Assembly (NCBI GenBank): GCA_004212135.1
Contig: RXIE01000045.1
Location: 1 to 6,860 of the forward strand
Source: Candidatus Methanophagales archaeon ANME-1-THS
GTDB lineage: Archaea > Halobacteriota > Syntropharchaeia > Alkanophagales > Methanospirareceae
Direction of reading: 5' to 3'
DNA: 6,860 nucleotides
The translations under genes were made by a program, and so were the position numbers. Shown in pieces: positions 1-6,001 of this stretch (position 1 is the stretch's first letter; every line of letters begins with the position of its first letter). Under the pieces are notes generated by a model. The model was given only the letters and a program-made list of their open reading frames with translations. It was not told the origin of the DNA and searched no databases.

Positions 1-2174
1 AATAATATCATCTCAGGCTTTGCCTCGGGCCAGGGCGCCCGGTGCACACTCCCGTCCCTGCTAACATAGGAATACATCTCTTCAGCACAAAACGGGATAA
101 AGGGTGCCAGCAACCTGGAAAGCGTCTCTATCGTCACATACAGGGCATATTTGGCTGATTCCTTGCCTTCATCTCCTGAGCGGCCATATAACCTCGACTT
201 CACCAGTTCGATATAATCATCGGCAAGCAGGTTCCACGCAAAAGCTCGCAGTTCCTTCATCGCCTCGTCGAACTTAAACTGCTCCATCGAGTTCGTCACC
301 GAGAGGATGAGCTTGTTCAGTTTTGCGAGAAGCCATCTGTCCACCACGTGCAGATCTACCCCATCTTCATGGGGCGTGTAATCTGAGAGATGGATCATTG
401 AGAATCTGAGAATGCTCCATAGTTTTTGCATAAATTTGTTTGCCGCTATGATATCCTTCCACCTGAACTGGACGTCTGAGCCTACCGCGCCGCCAATCGC
501 CGCCCACTGCCGGAATACGTCCGCGCCATGTTCCAGAATCACGGTATCCGGCGAGATGATATTATTACGCGATTTGCTCATCTTGAACCCATCCTCGCCT
601 AATACCATGCCGTTTATAACGATTGTCTCCCAGGGTATTCGTTTGGTCAGAGCGAGCGAGCGAAGAATAGTGTAAAAAGCCCAGGTGCGTATAATATCAT
701 GCCCCTGCGGTCTTAATGCTACCGGAAAGCCAATTCCTGATGACACGCCGGCATTGAGGTCCCAGCCAGCAACCCAGAGCGCACTGAGCGAGGAGTCCAT
801 CCAGGTATCCAGGACATCCTTCTCGCCTTCAAAGTCCGTGCCGCCGCACTGCTCACAGGGTTCCTTCGGTGCCGTCTCCGAGGGATCAACCGGTAGTTCA
901 TGTTTCGAAGCAAGCTTTACTGCACCGCACCGCTTGCAATACCATACCGGGATGGGCACGCTGAATATCCTCTGGCGGGATATACACCAGTCCCATTCCA
1001 TCGATTCAACCCAATTTTTGAGTCTGATCGCGAAATGCTCAGGGTACCAGGTTATCTGCTCCGAGGCGCGTATGATCTCATCATGCTTCACACGCACAAA
1101 CCACTGGCGCGTGGAAATGATCTCGATCGGCGTTTTACAACGCCAGCAGACACCCACATTTTGTTGTATCGGTTCGCGTCTCCCGAGCAACCCCCGGGCA
1201 CGCAAATCGTCAAGGATCTGAGCTTTGCATTCCTCTACACGCAGTCCCTCATAGCCCCTTACCACGCCGGTCATCCGACCCCGTTCGTCGATTGAGGCTA
1301 TGAGCGGGAGGTTATGCGATTTCCACCACCGCACGTCCTGTCGATCGCCAAACGTGCAGATCATCACCACACCGGTTCCGAAGCTGGGGTCGACACTTTC
1401 ATCTGCATACACCTTCACCGTATGCCCGAATATCGGCACGATAAGATCCTTACCCCCAAAATCTTTATAACGATCGTCAGCCGGATGCACCGCCACCGCC
1501 ACACAACTTGCAAGCAGTTCCGGTCTCGTTGTCGCAATCTCTACATATTCCTGTTCCTTCTCTCCACCGACGAGCTTGAACCGCAGGTAGTTCAGGTACG
1601 CATCTCGATCCTCATACTCGACCTCTGCGAAGGCGATTGCCGTCTCACACCGGGGACACCAGTTCACCGGATGTTCTGCTTGATAGATTAAGCCATCATG
1701 ATACAGGTTGAGGAATGAGAGTTGCGTATAGCGTTTGTACCGATCGTCCATCGTAACAAACTCCCTGCTCCAATCGATGGACATGCCGAGCTTCCTCATC
1801 ATGCTCTTCATCTGGGCTATGTTGCCCCTCGTCAGTTCTTTGCACCGCTCCCTGAACTCCTGTCTGCTTATCTGATGCTTGGAGATCCGATACTTCTCCT
1901 CCACTTTCACCTCAGTCGGCAGTCCATGACAGTCCCAGCCCTGCGGGAACATCACATTATAACCCCGCATTCGCTTATAGCGCGCGATAAAATCGATATA
2001 GCACCAGTTTAAAGCATTACCGATGTGGAAATCGCCCGTGGGGTACGGTGGCGGCGTGTCTATAACATATTGCGGCTTATCTGACGCGCCCTCGAAATAA
2101 TAGAGCGAATCGTTCCAGCGCTCCAGCCACTTCCGTTCCACAACCTCCGGTCTATATTTCTTTTCCAGCCCCAT
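1..2174 (-). CDS. valS: Valyl-tRNA synthetase (archaeal type), 3' end beyond left edge
   Basis: Class I aminoacyl-tRNA synthetase that attaches valine to tRNA-Val in the cytoplasm and hydrolyses mischarged Thr-tRNA-Val. I translated the reverse complement over 724 codons with no stop or frameshift. The ATG at 2174 gives MGLEKKYRPEVVERKW, a typical N-terminus. The HIGH motif is the archaeal variant PYPTGDFHIGN (H50-N53), and KMSKS is at residues 531-535 (bases 570-584). Two CxxC pairs, C173/C176 and C343/C346, flank the CP1 editing insertion, which holds ATTRPE (214-219) and a GTG-rich strand near 266-270. Two further pairs, C413/C416 and C440/C443, look like a second zinc site, followed by DVLDTWMDSS. 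The anticodon-binding domain begins near residue 612 (DRWLLAKL). The C-terminus, probably 130-180 residues by family length, lies off the left edge. It is transcribed divergently from pth2. No Shine-Dalgarno is seen before the ATG and the TATA box is close, so a nearly leaderless mRNA is likely. Nothing in the visible part suggests loss of function. Confidence 0.97.
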   Translation of the reverse strand, partial: MGLEKKYRPEVVERKWLERWNDSLYYFEGASDKPQYVIDTPPPYPTGDFHIGNALNWCYIDFIARYKRMRGYNVMFPQGWDCHGLPTEVKVEEKYRISKHQISRQEFRERCKELTRGNIAQMKSMMRKLGMSIDWSREFVTMDDRYKRYTQLSFLNLYHDGLIYQAEHPVNWCPRCETAIAFAEVEYEDRDAYLNYLRFKLVGGEKEQEYVEIATTRPELLASCVAVAVHPADDRYKDFGGKDLIVPIFGHTVKVYADESVDPSFGTGVVMICTFGDRQDVRWWKSHNLPLIASIDERGRMTGVVRGYEGLRVEECKAQILDDLRARGLLGRREPIQQNVGVCWRCKTPIEIISTRQWFVRVKHDEIIRASEQITWYPEHFAIRLKNWVESMEWDWCISRQRIFSVPIPVWYCKRCGAVKLASKHELPVDPSETAPKEPCEQCGGTDFEGEKDVLDTWMDSSLSALWVAGWDLNAGVSSGIGFPVALRPQGHDIIRTWAFYTILRSLALTKRIPWETIVINGMVLGEDGFKMSKSRNNIISPDTVILEHGADVFRQWAAIGGAVGSDVQFRWKDIIAANKFMQKLWSILRFSMIHLSDYTPHEDGVDLHVVDRWLLAKLNKLILSVTNSMEQFKFDEAMKELRAFAWNLLADDYIELVKSRLYGRSGDEGKESAKYALYVTIETLSRLLAPFIPFCAEEMYSYVSRDGSVHRAPWPEAKPEMIL

Positions 2175-2194
2175 ACAATCTTTGATTCCCGGCT

Positions 2195-2220
2195 CGTACC
2201 GTTAAATACTGTATGGTACG
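2195..2220. repeat. Inverted repeat centred on the valS TATA box (possible operator)
   Basis: CGTACC (2195-2200) and GGTACG (2215-2220) are exact reverse complements separated by 14 bases. The centre of symmetry falls within a few bases of the valS TATA box. A dimeric regulator bound here would compete with TBP for the valS promoter, and it lies just upstream of the pth2 TATA box. A six-base arm can arise by chance, so an operator role is inference. Confidence 0.3.
2202..2209 (-). promoter_or_regulatory. TATA box of the valS promoter
   Basis: On the minus strand this reads GTATTTAA. With archaeal spacing of about 25 bases, transcription would start near 2179, a few bases before the valS ATG at 2174. 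That fits a leaderless or nearly leaderless message and the absence of a Shine-Dalgarno sequence. The call is from motif and spacing only. Confidence 0.5.
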
Positions 2221-2237
2221 TGCTTTTATTTTTAGTC

Positions 2238-2247
2238 CTTTTAAATA
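2238..2247 (+). promoter_or_regulatory. TATA box of the pth2 promoter
   Basis: CTTTTAAATA resembles the archaeal TATA consensus. A start about 25 bases downstream, near 2269, leaves a leader of roughly 16 bases before the ATG at 2286. This placement argues against the in-frame GTG at 2220, which lies upstream of the TATA box and would not be transcribed from it. Confidence 0.5.
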
Positions 2248-2285
2248 CTATACCGGCTGAAAATTCAAATGCGATTAGAAGAGAT

Positions 2286-2657
2286 ATGCGAACAGTACGC
2301 TGCAACCCGCACGAAGAATATAAACAGTGCATCGTCCTCAGGGATGACCTGAAGCTCTCGAAGGGTAAAGCAGCAGCGCAAGCTGCGCATGCCTCGCTGC
2401 TCAGTTACGAACGTGCTCCCGTGCATGACAGAAAGCAGTGGAAAGCGCAGGGGCAGAAAAAGGTAGTACTGAAGGTGGAGAACCTCGGAGACCTCTACAG
2501 CGTAAGGGAAGAAGCTGAAAAGCTCGGACTGCCCTCTGCTCTCGTCGAAGATGCTGGGTTGACCGAGATACCACCGGGGACCGTGACCGCATTGGGCATT
2601 GGCCCCGCACGTGCTGATGCGATAGATAAGGTCACCGGGCATCTGGAATTATTGTAG
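2286..2657 (+). CDS. pth2: Peptidyl-tRNA hydrolase, archaeal/eukaryotic Pth2 type
   Basis: Cleaves the ester bond of peptidyl-tRNA released by stalled ribosomes, recycling tRNA in the cytoplasm. The 123-residue product from the ATG at 2286 is close to the usual 115-120 residues of the family. Conserved Pth2 features are visible: a CIVLRDDLKLSKGK strand-helix start with K26 and K28, AAAQAAHAS with Q32 and H35, the EDAGLTEIPPGT segment with D89 and T93, and the family C-terminus LGIGPARADAIDKVTGHLELL, split here as LGIGPARAD plus KVTGHLELL. A longer in-frame reading from GTG 2220 adds 22 poorly conserved residues and precedes the TATA box, so I reject it. The gene is divergent from valS, another translation gene. 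The next gene follows after about 63 bases on the same strand. Family assignment is very secure; catalytic roles of individual residues come from knowledge of the family. Confidence 0.95.
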   Translation: MRTVRCNPHEEYKQCIVLRDDLKLSKGKAAAQAAHASLLSYERAPVHDRKQWKAQGQKKVVLKVENLGDLYSVREEAEKLGLPSALVEDAGLTEIPPGTVTALGIGPARADAIDKVTGHLELL

Positions 2658-2685
2658 AACGAGACTCTACAGAAGAGAAAAAAGA

Positions 2686-2691
2686 TTTTTT
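2686..2691 (+). terminator. Oligo-T tract after pth2 (weak terminator candidate)
   Basis: A run of six T follows an A-rich stretch 29 bases after the pth2 stop codon. Archaeal intrinsic termination is driven largely by oligo-T on the coding strand, so this tract could cause partial termination between pth2 and the next gene. There is no stable GC-rich hairpin before it, and no clear new promoter follows it, so read-through is equally plausible. Confidence 0.25.
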
Positions 2692-2720
2692 ACCAGCAGT
2701 TTTCATTGTTCAAAGAAAAA

Positions 2721-3371
2721 ATGGGCTTTGAAGAACAGCATGAGTCTGGCGTGAAGTTGTACCGGCTTGTAGCCGGTGAAACGAGACCTGCAAAGCTCTT
2801 CGTTGGCGGCGTGCACGGAACCGAAGGTCTGTACACCGCTCCGATACTCGAGCATCTTGCACGGGAGGAGGTCTACCAGGGAGAAGTGATTATCATACCC
2901 AGCCTGGTCGAAACCAGCGAGTATATCGGCGTTTTATCTGAAGAGTATTATCAGAGCGACGCGGGCATGAAGTTGCTCCAGCTTATCCTCAGGTACAAAC
3001 CGCGTTTCTATTTCGAGCTGCATGCCTACGAAGAACCTGCATATGCTCGCTTAACCGATCCTGAGCGCGTCAAGAAGATAGGCGTGCCTCATTTCGTTGA
3101 TCTCTACAAAGGGGTTCTCATCGGGTCGATCGCACCCATTCTGAGACGTAAATTCACCGCGAACGATTTTTGCATGACCATCGAGGTCCCGAAATGGAAA
3201 TGCGCGCACCCCGAGATCATAGAGAAAGTGCTCGAGGTGCTGAGGATCGCACTCACGAAAACGGATCGAGAAGAGGTGATGCACGAGCTTCGAACGAGAT
3301 ACCCCGAGCAGATAAAAATGGCGGTCTATCTCTTTCACCAATATTATCGTGAGCATTTAAAGCCCTTTTAA
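2721..3371 (+). CDS. DUF2119-like protein, putative M14/AspA-type zinc hydrolase
   Basis: A 216-residue protein of unproven function that resembles the DUF2119 family, which I know mainly from methanogens. Numbered from the ATG at 2721, it shows the layout of the zinc carboxypeptidase / succinylglutamate desuccinylase-aspartoacylase fold. FVGGVHGTEG carries an HxxE pair (H32, E35). YFELHAY supplies a third possible zinc ligand (H101). MTIEVPKW carries E155, where the M14 general base glutamate would be expected. Strands such as KLFVGG and GEVIIIPSL fit the core sheet. No signal peptide or membrane segment is seen, so it should be cytoplasmic. A TTG at 2706 would add five residues (MFKEK); neither start has a convincing Shine-Dalgarno, and I favour the ATG. 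It follows pth2 on the same strand and is probably cotranscribed. The substrate is unknown: a C-terminal amino acid, an N-acyl amino acid, or another amide. The fold and ligands are inferred from motifs; the family name is from memory. Confidence 0.75.
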   Translation: MGFEEQHESGVKLYRLVAGETRPAKLFVGGVHGTEGLYTAPILEHLAREEVYQGEVIIIPSLVETSEYIGVLSEEYYQSDAGMKLLQLILRYKPRFYFELHAYEEPAYARLTDPERVKKIGVPHFVDLYKGVLIGSIAPILRRKFTANDFCMTIEVPKWKCAHPEIIEKVLEVLRIALTKTDREEVMHELRTRYPEQIKMAVYLFHQYYREHLKPF

Positions 3372-3434
3372 GCGCTACTGCTTCTATCGCTCACCAGAAC
3401 GGATGAGAGAGAAGGAGCAAAAAGCGTCGCGTAT

Positions 3435-3440
3435 GAGGAG
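3435..3440 (+). promoter_or_regulatory. Shine-Dalgarno site GAGGAG
   Basis: GAGGAG lies seven bases before the ATG at 3448 and fixes that start. An overlapping ATG at 3433 runs into TGA after three codons. This is the clearest ribosome-binding site in the window, and it suggests a message with a real leader or read-through from the gene upstream. The rest of the gap 3372-3447 shows no clear TATA box or terminator. Confidence 0.7.
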
Positions 3441-3447
3441 ATGAGAT

Positions 3448-5307
3448 ATGTCGAAGAAGGTGGCATTGAGATGGTTCGTGATCATGCTCATACTCGCGCT
3501 CCTGTTAAGCTTCGGTCACCACTCGTGCGCTCATGCCGCTTCGGAACCCACACCCCCGTTGGTCATAACCGAGATCTACCCAGACACCGCAACGAAAAAT
3601 GAGCTGGATGAATACCTCACGATCACCAATCCCGGCAGTCGTACGGTCAATATCGGTGGCTGGAGCATCACGGATAACGAAGGAACGATTATATTCCCGT
3701 CTTTTGAAGTCCGGCAACATCAAACACTCTACCTATCGAAGAACGCCTCGGCATTCATCGAGCAGATGCGGAGTGTTGGTAAAGAGCTTTTTCCCGATTT
3801 TGAATATGGCGCGGACTCCGATCCGCGGGTGAGTCAAATGCAGACTGTAGGGAGAGCAGTGGCCTTCCGCAATGCCGGTGATGAGGTAATACTGCGGGAT
3901 AAGAACGGAAGAGAAGTGGATGTCGTGCTCTATGGGGATTCCTCGTATCAAGGAAGTGGTTGGTCCGGCGAGTCTTTGAAGAACCCGAGAGAGGGGATGG
4001 TCTTGAGACGGAGGGGTATTCAGGACACGAATCAATGCGAAGACTGGCTTATGCTTCCCTTTGGCACTTCGTACCACGCACCGGAGCGAATCGCTGTATC
4101 GGGCACTGTTACCACGTTCGTCTCGCCTGATTGCAGTTTCTCAGTTTTACAGCGGGAAATTGAGCATGCCACATCCTCGCTGCATCTCAACCTGTATCAA
4201 TTCGAAAATCCGTACCTCATGGATAGTATTCTGGATGCCGTGAAGCGGGGCGTGCAGGTCTCCCTGCTGCTCGAAGGCAGTCCGGTTGGCGGTATTACTG
4301 ATGACGAGCGGTATATTGCGAGCCAGGTCAGCGAAAGAGGAGGATCTGTTCGGTTTTCAGACGACCCCTTTGTCAATCATGCGAAATATGCCGTCGTTGA
4401 CAATAAAACACTCATACTCATGACGGAAAATTGGGGAGACACCGGAGTCCCCTTGAACAACTCGTTTGGGAATCGCGGCTGGGGTATCGTGATACAGAAT
4501 GAACGGGTCGCGAAGTACTTCAAAGAAGCATTCCTCGAAGATTTCTACCGCGGGAAAGAATATGCACCCGATGGGAAGGATCCCAAACTAAGCAGCTTCA
4601 TCATGAGCAGAACGATACCGCAAGGCGCTTATCTGCCGGTCTTCGAGCCACAGACCGCGACCTGCAGGCTCACCGTGATTCCTCTCTTCGCACCGGATAA
4701 TGTTCTGAGTAATCAGACCATACTGGGGCTTTTAAATGGCGCAACAGAACGTATCTGTGTGCAGCAGTTCTCAGTCGCACGGGTCTGGGGCGAAGCTGAC
4801 AATCCTTTCATTACCGCGTTACTAAATGCCGCACGAAGAGGCTGCGAGGTCAAACTGCTGCTGGACTCCAATGAGTATAACCTCGACGCGTGGAATGACA
4901 ATGACGAAACGATGGCATGGATCAATGAAAGAGCGGCCGAGGAGAATTTGAGCCTGGAAGCAAAGTTGGTGGATCTGGACTCGCTGGGCTTAGCCAAACT
5001 GCACACCAAAGGATTAATCGTCGATGGCAAAGTCGTAGTTATCGCATCGTTGAACTGGAACGCCAATTCGATTTATAACCGCGAAGCAGGCATAATCGTA
5101 GAGAATGAGGATCTGGGATCATATTATGAGGCGGTCTTCTTCCATGACTGGAATCTCTCTGCGAAGAGAGGATTGGCCGGACCGGGAGCGGGTGAAGAAG
5201 GCGCCGCGTCGAGAACGCCCCTCAAGATGAAAGTTATCGGGGTTGCCGTGACCCTTATGCTCGCGCTGGCTATTTACTGGATCGTGAGGTGGTATAAGAG
5301 GGCATAG
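3448..5307 (+). CDS. Exported membrane-anchored LTD / phospholipase D-like protein
   Basis: A 619-residue protein built for the cell surface. Residues 1-30 form a Sec signal peptide: MSKK, a hydrophobic core WFVIMLILALLLSF, and a likely cleavage after AHA (28-30). Residues about 38-215 look like a lamin-tail domain (LVITEIYPD, EYLTITNPGS, VNIGGWSITD, then GDEVILRDKNG and VDVVLYG), a beta-sandwich often attached to secreted nucleases and hydrolases. Two PLD repeats follow. HKD1 is H311-x-K313 with D318 and T326/N328. HKD2 is H519-x-K521 with D526 and S534/N536. Both keep the catalytic His, Lys and Asp, so one bilobed active site is expected. A Gly/Ala/Glu-rich linker (about 574-590) leads to a transmembrane helix near 595-613 and a basic tail RWYKRA, giving an outside-facing enzyme tethered by its C-terminus. 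PLD members include phosphodiesterases of nucleic acids and phospholipids. The LTD partner makes a nuclease more likely to me, but the substrate is not shown. It is separated by 76 bases from the gene before it. Confidence 0.88.
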   Translation: MSKKVALRWFVIMLILALLLSFGHHSCAHAASEPTPPLVITEIYPDTATKNELDEYLTITNPGSRTVNIGGWSITDNEGTIIFPSFEVRQHQTLYLSKNASAFIEQMRSVGKELFPDFEYGADSDPRVSQMQTVGRAVAFRNAGDEVILRDKNGREVDVVLYGDSSYQGSGWSGESLKNPREGMVLRRRGIQDTNQCEDWLMLPFGTSYHAPERIAVSGTVTTFVSPDCSFSVLQREIEHATSSLHLNLYQFENPYLMDSILDAVKRGVQVSLLLEGSPVGGITDDERYIASQVSERGGSVRFSDDPFVNHAKYAVVDNKTLILMTENWGDTGVPLNNSFGNRGWGIVIQNERVAKYFKEAFLEDFYRGKEYAPDGKDPKLSSFIMSRTIPQGAYLPVFEPQTATCRLTVIPLFAPDNVLSNQTILGLLNGATERICVQQFSVARVWGEADNPFITALLNAARRGCEVKLLLDSNEYNLDAWNDNDETMAWINERAAEENLSLEAKLVDLDSLGLAKLHTKGLIVDGKVVVIASLNWNANSIYNREAGIIVENEDLGSYYEAVFFHDWNLSAKRGLAGPGAGEEGAASRTPLKMKVIGVAVTLMLALAIYWIVRWYKRA

Positions 5308-5340
5308 CTCTATAAAAGAGCGTAGCTCTATAACATATAG
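5293..5340 (+). repeat. 18-bp direct repeat with repeated TATAA, 2 copies plus a remnant
   Basis: TATAAGAGGGCATAGCTC (5293-5310) is followed directly by TATAAAAGAGCGTAGCTC (5311-5328), matching at 15 of 18 positions. A third copy starts with TATAA at 5329-5333 and then diverges. The array overlaps the last codons and stop of the PLD-like gene (stop at 5305-5307) and fills the gap before the next gene. Each copy carries a TATA-like start, so the array may be a duplicated promoter element. Confidence 0.75.
5309..5317 (+). promoter_or_regulatory. TATA box of the restriction-modification gene
   Basis: TCTATAAAA, in the second repeat copy, is the best TATA candidate here. A start about 25 bases downstream, near 5338, leaves about a dozen bases before the ATG at 5351. 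The TATAA at 5329 would place the start inside the gene, so it is less likely. No convincing Shine-Dalgarno precedes 5351, and an ATG at 5341 stops after six codons. Confidence 0.4.
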
Positions 5341-5350
5341 ATGAATCAAG

Positions 5351-6001
5351 ATGATGAGTGAAATAATTGAGCTCCAGTTTCAAGGTAGAGTATTGCATTG
5401 GCTCAAAGAGATTATTGCCGAAGAAAAGCTCCCTTTTGAAGTAGACCAGGAATTGCCTATCAAGACGGATGGTGAATTGCTACGTGCAGACCTCGTTATT
5501 TGGGAAGACAAAAACAGGACAAAAACAGCATGTGTCATCGAATTGAAAAGACCTGAATATAACGGCTATTCTCTTGAGCTTACCGATACGGCGATGAGGA
5601 AAGCAAATTTTCTTGGTTCTCCTTTCTTTGCTACGTGGAATATAAACGAGTTTGTGCTCTGGGAAACCTTCGAGGAAGGCACTCCTCTCCTTGATAGAAG
5701 GCGGTGGCATAGAGATGTTGTTGCGATAAAGCGGATAGAAGAGGTAAAGAGGAGAGAGATTGAAGAGAAGCTGAAGAAATTTCTAAAGGAATTTCTCACA
5801 AAGGATTTCTTTGAAATCTGCTATATACAGAAGAAGGTTCCGACTTTGCCTTTGGACCGTATCTTCATTGACAGGTTGAAATCAGCAGTAAATAGTTTTT
5901 ACATAGGCAATTTCCGAGGACTTGAAGGAGAGACATCAGAAGGATGCGGATTTCCGGCGGCGATTGAACAACTGGTTTGCGGAGCAGAAATGGACTTTTG
6001 A
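5351..6001 (+). CDS. PD-(D/E)XK nuclease domain, 5' part of a frameshifted restriction-modification gene
   Basis: N-terminal part of what should be a single restriction-methylation protein. The 216-residue reading is genuine to about residue 189. It opens with MSEIIELQFQGRVLHWLKE (after a possible extra Met), followed by a PD-(D/E)XK core: RADLVI with D47, then CVIELKRP with E64-x-K66. This arrangement occurs in HsdR N-terminal and type IIG nuclease domains that bind magnesium and cut DNA. A charged helical linker follows (about 125-150, rich in Glu and Lys), then KDFFEICY and FIDRLKSAVNSFYIGNFR. From residue 190 the sequence GLEGETSEGCGF up to the TGA at 5999-6001 looks like non-native tail, because the next frame takes over with DLKERHQKDADFRRR. 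If the gene is truly broken, the nuclease domain alone could still be translated, cut off from its methylase. Sampled base composition is lower in GC than valS. ATG 5354 is an equal alternative start. Confidence 0.8.
   Translation: MMSEIIELQFQGRVLHWLKEIIAEEKLPFEVDQELPIKTDGELLRADLVIWEDKNRTKTACVIELKRPEYNGYSLELTDTAMRKANFLGSPFFATWNINEFVLWETFEEGTPLLDRRRWHRDVVAIKRIEEVKRREIEEKLKKFLKEFLTKDFFEICYIQKKVPTLPLDRIFIDRLKSAVNSFYIGNFRGLEGETSEGCGFPAAIEQLVCGAEMDF

Noticed and set aside
412..2012. Plus-strand open frames across 412-2012
   Set aside because: They all lie antisense to valS, whose frame is continuous with all expected motifs; their translations show no recognisable domains.
2220..2285. GTG at 2220 as start of pth2, giving a hydrophobic N-terminal extension
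   Set aside because: It lies upstream of the best TATA box, adds residues not typical of Pth2, and the ATG at 2286 gives the normal family length.
3372..3447. Possible promoter or small RNA between the DUF2119-like and PLD-like genes
   Set aside because: Only the GAGGAG ribosome site is evident; I find no convincing TATA box, hairpin or conserved element.
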